Shown here in pieces: positions 12,872 through 26,142 of a DNA stretch of 64,000 nt. The position numbers and the translations under genes are program-made. Source of the stretch: Annona cherimola (lineage: Eukaryota; Streptophyta; Magnoliopsida; Magnoliales; Annonaceae); assembly GCA_030490835.1 (NCBI GenBank), contig CM059973.1, positions 47,124,008-47,188,007 of the forward strand, read 5' to 3'. Numbering within the stretch: position 1 is the stretch's first letter; each line of letters opens with the position of its first letter. The notes beneath the pieces are model-generated. The model was not told the origin of the DNA. It searched no databases and saw only the letters and a program-made list of their open reading frames with translations.

Positions 12872-14767
12872 GGTGTATAAATTACCCACATTTTAAGATT
12901 TTTAAAAATTGGAAAAATTGCTGGAAAAAAAAGGGCAGCAAGGGACGTGAGTGGGGGAGCAGCTGGACGGTGGTGATGTAAACAGATTTTTAGACTTTTA
13001 AAAATAGTAAAAAACAAATTTATATGGCTAATAATTATCCAGCAAAAGAAGGGGATAAGCAAGTAATTAAGTGGCTGTGGAAAATGCCCCAGCAAGTGGT
13101 GCCCACTGCTGGGAATTCCAGCTCCACAAGGCATGCACGTTCACACGTGTTGGAAGCTTGGAGATTTTTTCCAAGTGCTGAAACTTGCAAAAATCCCTAA
13201 AAATTCGTGATTATCAGCTGCCCATTAAAGGATGACAAAATGGACAGCACGGTCATATGCTTATGACGTGCAATGATATGCTAAATTGCGGAAGTTTTTC
13301 TTAAAATTATTTACACCAAATTAATAAATGAATTAAGGGCTAATTAGGTGTATAAATTACCCACATTTTAACATTTTTAAAAATTGGAAAAATTCTGGAA
13401 AAAAAGGGCAGCAAGGGACGTGGATGGGGGAGCAGCTGGACGGTGGTAATGTAAACAGATTTTTAGACTTTTAAAAATAGTAAAAAACAAATTTATATGG
13501 CTAATAATTATCCAGCACATCAAGGTGATAATCAAGTAATTAAATGGCTGTGGAAAATGCCCTAGCAAGTGGGGCCCACAGCTAGAAATTCCAGCTCCAC
13601 AAGGCATGCACGTTCACATGTGTTGGAAACTTGGAGATTTTTTCCGAGTGATGAAACTTGCAAAAATCCCTGAAAATTCGTGATTATCAGCTGCCCATTA
13701 AAGGATGCAAAAATGGACAGCTTGGTCATATGCTTGTGACGAGCAATGATATGCTAAGTTGCGGAAGTTTTTCTAAAAATTATTTACACCAAATCAATAC
13801 ATGAATTAAGGGCAAATTAGGTGTATAAATTACCCACATTTTAAGATTTTTAAAAATTGGAAAAATTGCTGGAAAAAAAGGGCAGGAAGGGACGTTAGTG
13901 GGGGAGCAGCTGGACGGTGGTGATGTAAACAGATTTTTAGACTTTTAAAAATAGTAAAAAACAAATTTATATGGCTAATAATTATCCAGCAAAAGAAGGG
14001 GATAAGCAAGTAATTAAGTGGCTGTGGAAAATGCCCCAGCAAGTGGTGCCCACTGCTGGGAATTCCAGCTCCACAAGGCATGCACGTTCACACGTGTTGG
14101 AAGCTTGGAGATTTTTTCCAAGTGCTGAAACTTGCAAAAATCCCTAAAAATTCGTGATTATCAGCTGCCCATTAAAGGATGCAAAAATGGACAGCACGGT
14201 CATATGCTTATGACGTGCAATGATATGCTAACTTGCGGAAGTTTTTCTTAAAATTATTTACACCAAATTAATAAATGAATTAAGGGCTAATTAGGTGTAT
14301 AAATTACCCACATTTTAACATTTTTAAAAATTGGAAAAATTCTGGAAAAAAAAGGGCAGCAAGGGACGTGGATGGGGGAGCAGCTGGACGGTGGTAATGT
14401 AAACAGATTTTTAGACTTTTAAAAATAGTAAAAAACAAATTTATATGGCTAATAATTATCCAGCACATCAAGGTGATAATCAAGTAATTAAATGGCTGTG
14501 GAAAATGCCCCAGCAAGTGGGGCCCACAGCTAGAAATTCCAGCTCCACAAGGCATGCACGTTCACATGTGTTGGAAACTTGGAGATTTTTTCCGAGTGAT
14601 GAAACTTGCAAAAATCCCTGAAAATTCGTGATTATCAGCTGCCCATTAAAGGATGCAAAAATGGACAGCTTGGTCATATGCTTGTGACGAGCAATGATAT
14701 GCTAAGTTGCGGAAGTTTTTCTTAAAATTATTTACACCAAATCAATACATGAATTAAGGGCTAATTA
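12872..14767 (+). repeat. Higher-order repeat: two tandem copies of 2-unit V-X
   Basis: Units start at 12872, 13347 | 13820, 14294. The dimer period is 947-948 bp. Both V units share CAAGTGGTGCCCACTGCTGGG. Both X units share ATTTTAACATTTTTAAAAAT, GTGGTAATG, GGTGATAATC and GTGACGAGCAATG. Differences between the copies are single bases. Confidence 0.9.
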
Positions 14768-17700
14768 GGTGTATAAATTACCCACATTTTAAGATTTAAA
14801 AAATTGGAAAAATTGCTGGAAAAAAAAGGGCAGCAAGGGTCGGGAATGGGGGAGCAGCTGGACGGTGGTGATGTAAAATGATTTTTGAACTTTTAAAAAT
14901 TATAAAAAACAAATTTATATGGCTAATAATTATCCAGCACATGCAGGGGATAAGGAAGTAATTAAGTGGCTGTGGAAAATGCCCCAGCAAGTGGGGCCCA
15001 CTGCTGGAAATTCCAGCTCCAAAATGCATGCACGGTCACATGTGTTGGAAGCTTGGAGATTTTTTCCGAGTATTGAAACTTGCAAAAATCCCTGAAAATT
15101 CGTGATTATCAGCTGCCCATTAAAAGGATGCAAAAATGGAAAGCTTGGTCATATGCTTATGACGAGCAATGATATGCTAAGTTGCGGAAGTTTTTCTTAA
15201 AATTATTTACACCAAATCAATACATGAATTAAGGGCTAAATAGGTGTATAAATTACCCACATTTTAAGATTTTAAAAATTGGAAAAATTGCTGGAAAAAA
15301 AAGGGCAGCAAGGGTCGGGAATGGGGGAGCAGCTGGACGGTGGTGACGTAAAATGATTTTTGAACTTTGAAAAATAGTAAAAAACAAAATTATAAGGCTA
15401 ATAATTATCCAGCACATCAAGGGGATAACCAAGTAATTAAGTGGCTGTGGAAAATGCCCCAGCAAGTGGGGCCCACTGCTAGAAATTCCAGCTCCACAAG
15501 GCATGCACGTTCACATGTTCTGGAAGCTTGGAGATTTTTTCCAAGTGCTGAAACTTGCAAAAATCCCTGAAAAGACGTGAGTATCAGCTGCCCATTAAAG
15601 GATGAAAAAATGGACAGCATGGTCATATGCTTATGACGTGCAATGATATGCTTACTTGGTGAAATTTTTCTTAAAATTATTTACACCAAATTAATAAATG
15701 AATTAAGCGCTAATTAGGTGTATAAATTACCCACATTTTAAGATTTTTAAAATTTGGAAAAATTGCTGGAAAAAAGGGCAGCAAGGGACGTGAATGGGGG
15801 AGCAGCTGGACGGTGGTGATGTAAACAGATTTTTAGACTTTTAAAAATATTAAAAAACAAATTTATATGGCTAATAATTATCCAGCACAAGAAGGGGTAA
15901 GCAAGTAATTAAGTGGCTATGGAAAATGCCCCAGCAAGTGGGGCCCACTGCTGGGAATTCCAGCTCCACAAGGCATGCACGTTCACACGTGTTGGAAGCT
16001 TGGAGATTTTTTCCGAGTGCTGAAACTTGCAAAAATCCCTGAAAATTCGTGATTATCAGCTGCCCATTAAAGGATGCAAAAATGGACAGCACGGTCATAT
16101 GCTTATGACGTGCAACGATATGCTAACTTGCGGAAATTTTTCTTAAAATTATTTACACCAAATTAATAAATGAATTAGGGGCTAATTAGGTGTACAAATT
16201 ACCCACATTTTAACATTTTTAAAAATTGGAAAAACTGCTGGAAAAAAAAGGGCAGCAAGGGACGTGGATGGGTGAGCAGCTGGACGGTGGTGATGTGAAC
16301 AGATTTTTAGACTTTTACAAATAGTAAAAAACAAATTTATATGTTTAATAATTATCCAACACATCAAGGTGATAATCAAATAATTAAATGGCTGTGGAAA
16401 ATGCCCCAGCAAGTGGTGCCCACTGCTAGAAATTCCAGCTCCACAAGGCATGCACGTTCACATGTGTTGGAAACTTGGAGATTTTTTCCCAGTGCTGAAA
16501 CTTGCAAAAATCCCTGAAAAGACGTGAGTATCAGCTGCCCATTAAATGATGCAAAAATGGACAGCACGGTCATATGCTTATGACGTGCAATGATATGCTA
16601 ACTTGCGGAAGTTTTTCTTAAAATTATTTACACCAAATTAATAAATGAATTAAGGGCTAATTAGGTGTATAAATTACCCACATTTTAAAATTTTTAAAAA
16701 TTGGAAAAATTACTGGAAAAAAAAGGGCAGCAAGGGACGTGGATGGGTGAGAAGCTGGACGGTGGTGATGTAAACAGATTTTTAGACTTTTAAAAATAGT
16801 AAAAAACAAATTTATATGGCTAATAATTATCCAGCACATAAAGGTGATAATCAAGTAATTAAATGACTGTGGAAAATGCCCCAGCAAGTGGGGCCCACTG
16901 CTAGAAATTCCAGCTCCACAAGGCATGCACGTTCACATGTGTTGGAAACTTGGAGATTTTTTCCGAGTGCTGAAACTTGCAAAAATCCATGAAATTTCAT
17001 GATTATGAGCTGCCCATTAAAGGATGCAAAAATGGACAGCTTGGTCATATACTTATGACGTGCAATGATATGGTAAGTTGCGGAAGTATTTCTTAAAATT
17101 ATTTACACCAAATTTATTCATGAATTAAGGGCTAATTAGGTGTATAAATTTCCCACATTTTAAGATTTTTAAAAATTAGAAAAATTGCTGGAAAAAAAAG
17201 GAAAGCAAGGGTCGGGAATGGGGGAGCAGCTGGACGGTGGTGATGTAAAATGATTTTTGAACTTTCAAATATAGTAAAAAACAAATTTATAAGGCTAATA
17301 ATTATCCACGACATCAAGGGGATAAGCACGTAATTAAATGGCTGTGGAAAATGCCCCAGCAAGTGGGGCCCACTGCTGGAAATTCCAGCTCCACAAGGCA
17401 TGCACATTCACATGTGTTGGAAACTTGGAGATTTTTTCCGAGTGATGAAACTTTCAAAAATCCCTGAAAATTCGTGATTATCAGCTCCCATTAAAGGATG
17501 CTGAAATGGACAGCACGGTCATATGCTTATGACGAGCAATGATATGCTAAGTTGCGGAAGTTTTTCTTAAAATTATTTACACCAAATCAATACATGAATT
17601 AAGGGCTAATTAGGTGTATAAATTACCCACATTTTAAGATTTTAAAAATTGGAAAAATATCTGGAAAAAAAAAGGGCAGCAAGGGTCGGGAATGGGGGAG

Positions 17701-19983
17701 CAGCTCGACGGTGGTGATGTAAAATGATTTTTGAACTTTTAAAAATAGTAAAAAACAAATTTATATGAATAATAATTATCCAGCACATGAAGGGGATAAG
17801 CAAGTAATTAAGTGGCTTTGGAAAATGCCCCAGCAAGTGGGGACCACTGCTGGAGATTCCAGCTCCAAAATGCATGCACGTTCACATGTGTTGGAAGCTT
17901 GGAGATTTTTTCTGAGTGCTGAAACTTGTAAAAATCCCTGAAAATTCGTGATTATCAGCTGCCCATTAAAGGATGCAAAAATGGACAACTTGGTCATATG
18001 CTTATGACGTGCAATGATATGGTAAGTTGCGGAAGTTTTTCTTAAAATTATTTACACCAAAATAATACATGAATTAAGGGCTAATTAGGTGTATAAATTA
18101 CCCACATTTTAAGATTTTTAAAAATTGGAAAAATTGCTGGAAAAAAAAGGAAAGCAAGGGTCGGGAATGGGGGAGCAGCTGGACGGTGGTGATGTAAAAT
18201 GATTTTTGAACTTTCAAATATAGTAAAAAACAAATTTATAAGGCTAATAATTATCCACGACATCAAGGGGATAAGCACGTAATTAAGTGGCTGTGGAAAA
18301 TGCACCAGCAAGTGGGGCCCACTGCTGGAAATTCCAACTCCACAAGGCATGCACGTTCACATGTGTTGGAATCTTGGAGATTTTTTCCAAGTACCGAAAC
18401 TTGGGAAAATCCCTGAAAATTCGTGATTATCAGCTGCCCATTAAAGGATGCAAAAATGGACAACTTGGTCTTATGCTTATGACGTGCAATGATATGCTAA
18501 GTTGCGGAAGTTTTTCTTAAAATTATCTACACCAAATCAATACATGAATTAAGGGCTAATTAGGTGTATAAATTACCCACATTTTAAAATTTTAAAAATG
18601 GGAAAAATTGCTGGAAAAAAAGGGCAGCAAGGGTCGGGAATGGGGGAGCAGCTGGACGGTGGTGACGTAAAATGATTTTTGAACATTGAAAAATAGTAAA
18701 AAACAAAATTATAAGGCTAATAATTATCCAGCACATCAAGGGGATAAGCAAGTAATTAAGTGGCTGTGGAAAATGCACCAGCAAGTTGGGGCCCACTGCT
18801 AGAAATTCCAACTCAAAAATGCATGCACGTTCACATGTGTTGGAAGCTTGGATATTTTTTCCGAGTGCTGAAACTTGCAAACATCCCAGAAAATTCGTGA
18901 TTATCATTTGCCCATTAAAGGATGAAAAAATGGACAGCATGGTCATATGCTTATGACGTGCAATGATATGCTAAGTTGCGGAAGTTTTTCTTAAAATTAT
19001 TTACACCAAATTAATACATGAATTAAGGGCTAATTAGGTGTATAAATAACCCACATTTTAAGATTTTAAAAATTGGAAAAATTGCTGGAAAAAAAGGACA
19101 GCAAGGGTCGGGAATGGGGGAGCAGCTAGACGGTGGTGACGTAAAATGATTTTTGAACTTTGAAAAATAGTAAAAAACAAAATTATAAGGCTAATAATTA
19201 TCCAGCACATCAAGGGGATAACAAAGTAATTAAGTGGCTGTGGAAAATGCCCCAGCAAGTGGGGCCCACTGCTGGAAATTCCAGCTCCACAAGGCATGCA
19301 CGTTCACATGTGTTGGAAGCTTGGAGATTTTTTCCAAGTGCCGAAACTTGTGAAAATCCCTGAAAATTCGTGATTATCAGCTGCCCATTAAAGGATGCAA
19401 AAATGGACAGCTTGGTCATATGCTTATGACGTGCAATGATATGCTAAGTTGCGGAAGTTTTTCTTAAAATTATTTACACCAAATCAATACATGAATTAAG
19501 GGCTAATTAGGTGTATAAATTACCCACATTTTAATATTTTAAAAATTGGAAAAATTGCTGGAAAAAAAAGGGCAGCAAGGGTCGGGAATTGGGGAGCAGC
19601 TGGACGGTGGTGATGTAAAATGATTTTTGAACATTCAAAAATAGTAAAAAACAAATTTATATGGCTAATAATTATCCAGCGCATGAAGGGGATAAGCAAG
19701 TAATTAAGTGGCTGTGGAAAATGCCCCAGCAAGTGGGGCCCACTGCTGGAAATTCCAGCTCCAAAATGCATGCACGTTCACATGTGTTGTAGGCTTGGAG
19801 ATTTTTTCCGAGTGCTGAAACTTGCAAAAATCCCTGAAAATTCGTGATTATCAGCTGCCCATTAAAGGATGCAAAAATGGACAACTTGGTCATATGCTTA
19901 TGACGTGCAATGATATGCTAAGTTGCGGAAGTTTTTCTTAAAATTATTTACACCAAATTAATACATGAATTAAGGGCTAAATA
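14768..19983 (+). repeat. Mixed left-domain units, no clear higher-order period
   Basis: Units start at 14768, 15243, 15717, 16189, 16664, 17139, 17613, 18088, 18563, 19037 and 19510. W-, A-, X-, B- and C-type units occur in no repeated order that I can see. C-type (GACGTAAAATGATTTTTGAAC followed by TTTGAAAAATAG; written here in two parts) first appears at 15243. Two B units at 17139 and 18088 share AAAAGGAAAGCAAGGG with those at 7662 and 10502. Confidence 0.85.
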
Positions 19984-22900
19984 GGTGTATAAATTACCAA
20001 CATTTTAATATTTTAAAAATTGGAAAAATTGCTGGAAAAAAAGGGCAGCAAGGGTCGGGAATGGGGGAGCAACTGGACGGTGGTGACGTAAAATGATTTT
20101 TTAACTTTGAAAAATAGTAAAAAACAAAATTATAAGGCTAATAATTATCCAGCACATCAAGGGGATAACAAAGTAATTAAGTGGCTGTGGAAAATGCACC
20201 AGCAAGTGGGGCCCGCTGCTGGAAATTCCAGCTCCACAAGGCATGCACGTTCACATGTGTTGGAAGCTTGGAGATTTTTTCCAAGTGCCGAAACTTGTGA
20301 AAATCCCTGAAAATTCGTGATTATCAGCTGCCCATTAAAGGATGCAAAAATGGACAGCTTGGTCATATGCTTATGACGTGCAACGATATGCTAAGTTGCG
20401 GAAGTTTTTCTTAAAATTATTTACACCAAATCAATACATGAATTAAGGGCTAATTAGGTGTATAAATTACCCACATGTTAAGATTTTAAAAATTGGAAAA
20501 ATTGCTGGAAAAAAAAGGGCAGCAAGGGTCGGGAATGGGGGAGCAGCTGGACGGTGGTGATGTAAAATGATTTTTGAACTTTCTAATATAGTAAAAAACA
20601 AATTTATAAGGCTAATAATTATCCACGACATCAAGGGGATAAGCACGTAATTAAGTGGCTGTGGAAAATGCCCCAGCAAGTGGGGCCCACTGCTGGAAAT
20701 TCCAGCTCCACAAGGCATGCACGTTCACATGTGTTGGAAGCTTGGAGATTTTTTCCAAGTGCAGAAACTAGCAAAAATCCATGAAATTTCATGATTATGA
20801 GCTGCCCATTAAAGGATGCAAAACTGGACAGCTTGGTCATATGCTTATGACGTGCAAAGATATGCTAAGTTACGGACGTTTTTTTAAAAATTATTTACAA
20901 CAAATTAATAAAAGAATTAAGGGCTAATTAGGTGTATAAATTACCCACATTTTAAGAATTTTAAAAATTGGAAAAATTGATGGAAAAAAAGGGCAGGAAG
21001 GGACGTGAGTGGGGGAGCTGCTGGACGGTGGAGATGTAAACAGATTTTTAGACTTTTAAAAATAGTAAAAAACAAATTTAGATGGCTAATAATTATCCAG
21101 CACAAGAAGGGGATAAGCAAGTAATTAAGTGGATGTGGAAAATGCCCCAGCAAGTGCGGCCCACTGCTGGGAATTCCAGAACCACAAGGCATGCACGTTA
21201 ACACGTGTTGGAAGCTTGGAGATTTTTTCCAAGTGCTGAAACTTGCAAAAATCCCTGAAAATTCGTGATTATCAGCTGCCCATTAAAGGATGCAAAAATG
21301 GACAGCACGGTCATATGCTTATGACGTGCAATGATATGCTAACTTGCGGAAGTTTTTCTTAAAATTATTTACACCAAATTAATAAATGAATTAAGGGCTA
21401 ATTAGGTGTATAAATTACACACATTTTAACATTTTTAAAAATTGGAAAAATTGCTGGAAAAAAAGGGCAGCAAGGGACTTGGATGGGTGAGCAGCTGGAC
21501 GGTGGTGATGTAAACAGATTTTTAGACTTTTAAAAATAGTAAAAAACAAATTTATATGGCTAATAATTATCCAGCACATGAAGGTGATAATCAAGTAATT
21601 AAATGGCTGTGGAAAATGCCCCAGCAAGTGGGGCCCACTGCTAGAAATTCCAGCTCAACAAGGCACGCACGTTCACATATGTTGGAAGCTTGGAGATTTT
21701 TTCCCAGTGCTGGAACTTGCAAAAATCCCTGAAAATTCGTGATTATCAGCTGCCCATTAAAGCATGCAAAAATGGACAGCTTGGTCATATGCTTATGACG
21801 TGCAATGATATGCTAAGTTGCGGAAGTTTTTCTTAAAATTATTTACACCAAATCAATACATGAATTAAGGGCTAATTAGGTGTATAAATTACCCACATTT
21901 TAAGATTTTAAAAATTGGAAAAATTGCTGGAAAAAAAGGGCAGCAAGGGTCGGGAATGGGGGAGCAGCAGGACGGTGGTGATGTAAAATGATTTTTGAAC
22001 TTTTAAAAATAGTAAAAAAAAAAATTTATATGGCTAATAATTATCCAGCACATGAAGGGGATAAGCAAGTAATTAAGTTGCTGTGCAAAATGCCCCAGCA
22101 AGTGGGGCCCACTGCTGGAAATTCCAGCTCCAAAATGCATGCTCGTTCACATGTGTTGGAAGCTTGGAGATTTTTTCCGAGTGCTGAAACTTGCAAAAAT
22201 CCCTGAAAATTCATGATTATCAGCTGCCCATTAAAGGATGCAAAAATGGACAACTTGGTTATATGCTTATGACGTGCAATGATATGCTAAGTTGCGGAAG
22301 TGTTTCTTAAAATTATTTACACCAAATTAATACATGAATTAAGGGCTAAATAGGTGTATAAATTACCCACATTTTAAGATTTTAAAAATTGGAAAAATTG
22401 CTGGAAAAAAAGGGCAGCAAGGGTCGGGAATGGGGGAGCAGCTGGACGGTGGTGACGTAAAATAATTTTTGAACTTTGAAAAATAGTAAAAAACAAAATT
22501 ATAAGGCTAATAATTATCCAGCACATCAAGGGGATAACAAAGTAATTAAGTGGCTGTGGAAAATGCCCCAGCAAGTGGGGCCCACTGCTGGAAATTCCAG
22601 CTCCACAAGGCATGCACGTTCACATGTGTTGGAAGCTTGGAGATTTTTTCCAAGTGCCGAAACTTGTGAAAATCCCTGAAAATTCGTGATTATCAGCTGC
22701 CCATTAAAGGATGCAAAAATGGACAGCTTGGTCATATGCTTATGACGTGCAACGATATGCTAAGTTGCGGAAGTTTTTCTTAAAATTATTTACACCAAAT
22801 CAATACATGAATTAAGGGCTAATTAGGTGTATAAATTACCCACATGTTAAGATTTTAAAAATTGGAAAAATTGCTGGAAAAAAAAGGGCAGCAAGGGTCA

Positions 22901-23774
22901 GGAATGGGGGAGCAGCTGGACGGTGGTGATGTAAAATGATTTTTGAACTTTCAAATATAGTAAAAAACAAATTTATAAGGCTAATAATTATCCACGACAT
23001 CAAGGGGATAAGCACGTAATTAAGTGGCTGTGGAAAATGCCCCAGCAAGTGGGGCCCACTGCTGGAAATTCCAGCTCCACAAGGCATGCACGTTCACATG
23101 TGTTGGAAGCTTGGAGATTTTTTCCAAGTGCAGAAACTTGCAAAAATCCATGAAATTTCATGATTATGAGCTGCCCATTAAAGGATGCAAAAATGGACAG
23201 CTTGGTCATATGCTTATGACGTGCAAAGATATGCTAAGTTACGGACGTTTTTTTAAAAATTATTTACAACAAATTAATAAAAGAATTAAGGGCTAATTAG
23301 GTGTATAAATTACCCACATTTTAAGAATTTTAAAAATTGGAAAAATTGCTGGGAAAAAAAGGGCAGGAAGGGACGTGAGTGGGGGAGCAGCTGGACGGTG
23401 GAGATGTAAACAGATTTTTAGACTTTTAAAAATAGTAAAAAACAAATTTAGATGGCTAATAATTATCCAGCACAAGAAGGGGATAAGCAAGTAATTAAGT
23501 GGCTGTGGAAAATACCCCAGCAAGTGCGGCCCACTGCTGGGAATTCCAGCTCCACAAGGCAAGCACGTTCACACGTGTTGGAAGCTTGGAGATTTTTTCC
23601 AAGTGCTGAAACTTGCAAAAATCCCTGAAAATTCGTGATTATCAGCTGCCCATTAAAGGATGCAAAAATGGACAACTTGGTGATATGCTTATGACGTGCA
23701 ATGATATGCTAAGTTGCGGAAGTTTTTCTTAAAATTATTTACACCAAATTAATACATGAATTAAGGGCTAATTA
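19984..23774 (+). repeat. C-B-P cassette repeated at 5-unit spacing
   Basis: Units start at 19984 (C), 20457 (B), 20931 (P), 21405 (X-like), 21879 (O), 22353 (C), 22826 (B) and 23300 (P). C-B-P recurs with a constant offset of 2369 bp. P carries TTTTAAGAATTTTAAAAATT, GGGCAGGAAGGGACGTGAG, GTGGAGATGTAAAC and TTTAGATGGC. O carries the AAAATGCATGC variant and AAGTTGCTGTG. The O-C-B-P order seen here (21879-23774) reappears four times, the last incomplete, at 38.9-49.8 kb. Confidence 0.9.
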
Positions 23775-26142
23775 GGTGTATAAATTACCCACATTTTAAG
23801 ATTTTAAAAATTGGAAAAATTGCTGGAAAAAAAAGGGCAGCAAGGGTCGGTAATGGGGGAGCAGCGGGACGGTGGTGACGTAAAATGATTTTTTAACTTT
23901 GAAAAATATTAAAAAACAAAATTATAAGGCTAATAATTATCCAGCACATCAAGGGGATAAGCAAGTAATTAAGTGGCTGTGGAAAATGCACCAGCCAGTT
24001 GGGGCCCACTGCTGGAAATTCCAACTCAAAAATGCATGCACGTTCACATGTGTTGGAAGCTTGGATATTTTTTCCGAGTGCTGAAACTTGCAAACATCCC
24101 TGAAAATTCGTCATTATCATCTGCCCATTAAAGGATGCAAAAATGGACAGCATGGTCATATGCTTATGACGTGCAATGATATGCTAAGTTGCGGAAGTTT
24201 TTCTTAAAATTATTTACACCAAATTAATACATGAATTAAGGGCTAATTAGGTGTATAAATTACCCACATTTTAAGATTTTAAAAATTTTAAAAATTGCTG
24301 GAAAAAAAGGGCAGCAAGGGTCGGGAATGGGGGAGCAGCTGGACGGTGGTGACGTAAAATGATTTTTGAACTTTGAAAAATAGTAAAAAACAAAATTATA
24401 AGGCTAATAATTATCCAGCACATCAAGGGGATAACCAAGTAATTAAGTGGCTGTGGAAAATGCCCCAGAAAGTGGGGCCCACTGCTGGAAATTCCAGCTC
24501 CACAAGGCATTCACGTTCACATGTGTTGGAAGCTTGGAGATTTTTTCCAAGTGCTGAAACTTGTGAAAATCCCTGAAAATTCGTGAGTATCAGCTGCCCA
24601 TTAAAGGATGCAAAAATGGACAGCATGGTCATATGCTTATGACGTGCAATGATATGCTTACTTGCGGAAGTTTTTCTTAAAATTATTTACACCAAATTAA
24701 TACATGAATTAAGGGCTAATTAGGTGTATAAATTACCCACATTTTAAGATTTTAAAAATTGTAAAAATTGCTGGAAAAAAAGGGCAGCAAGGGTCGGGAA
24801 TGGGGGAGCAGCTGGACGGTGGTGACGTAAAATGATTTTTGAACTTTCAAAAATAGTAAAAAACAAAATTATAAGGCTAATAATTATCCAGCACATCAAG
24901 GGGATAAGCACGTAATTAAGTGGTTGTGGAAAATGCCCCAGCAAGTGGGGCCCACTACTGGAAATTCCAGCTCCACAAGGCATGCACGTTCACATGTGTT
25001 GGAAGCTTGGAGATTTTTTCCAAGTGCTGAAACTTGTGAAAATCCCTGAAAATTCGTGATTATCAGCTGCCCTTTAATGGATGCAAAAATGGACAGCTTG
25101 GTCATATGCTTATGACGTGCAATGATAAGCTAAGTTGCGGAAGTTTTTCTAAAAATTATTTACACCAAATTACTACATGAATTAAGGGCTAATTAGGTGT
25201 ATAAATTACCCATATTTTAAGATTTTTAAAAATTGGAAAAATTGCTGGAAAAAAAGGGCAACAAGGGACGTGAATGCGGGAGCAGCTGGACGGTGGTGAT
25301 GTAAATAGATTTTTAGACTTTGAAAAATAGTAAAAAATAAATTTATATGGCTAATAATTATCCAGCACATGAAGGGTATAAGCAAGTAATTAAGTGGCTG
25401 TGGAAAATGCCCCAGCATGTGGGGCCCACTGTTGGAAATTCCTGCTCCACAAGGCATGCACGTTAACATGTGTTGGAAGCTTGGAGATTTTTCCAAGTGC
25501 GGAAACTTGCAAAAATTCCTGAAAATTCGTGATTATCAGCTGCCCATTAAAGGATGCAAAAATGGATTGCATGGTCATATGCTTATGACGTGCAATGATA
25601 TGCTAACTTGCGGAAGTTTTTCTTAAAATTATTTACACCAAATTAATAAATGAATTAAGGGCTAATAAGGTGTATAAATTACCCACATTTTAAGAGTTTT
25701 AAAAATTGTAAAAATTGCTGGAAAAATAGGGCAGCAAGGGACGTGAATAGGGGAGCAGCTGGACGGCGGTGACGTAAAATGATTTTTGAACTTTGAAAAA
25801 TAGTAAAAAACAAAATTATAAGGCTAATAATTATCCAGCACATCAAGGGGATAACCAAGTAATTAAGTGGCTGTGGAAAATGCCCCAGCAAGTGGGGCCC
25901 ACTGCCAGAAATTCCAACTCCACAAGGCATGCACGTTCACATGTGTTGGAAGCTTGGAGATTTTTTCCAAGTGCTGAAACTTGCAAAAATCCCTGAAAAG
26001 TCGTGAGTATCAGCTGCCCATTAAAGCATGCAAAAATGGACAGCTTGGTCATATGCTTATGACGTGCAATGATCTGCTAAGTGGCGGAAGTTTTTCTTAA
26101 AATTATTTACACCAAATTAATATAGGAATTCAGGGCTAATTG
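23775..26142 (+). repeat. Left-domain end: R-C-C-U-C units
   Basis: Units start at 23775, 24250, 24723, 25196 and 25669. R carries CAGCGGGACGG, CACCAGCCAGTTGGGGCCC and CTCAAAAATGCATGC. The second C has AAGTGGTTGTGG. U has GACGTGAATGCGGGAGC and AAGGGTATAAGC. The same order recurs at 50793-53159 with an offset of 27018 bp (57 units). Confidence 0.92.
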
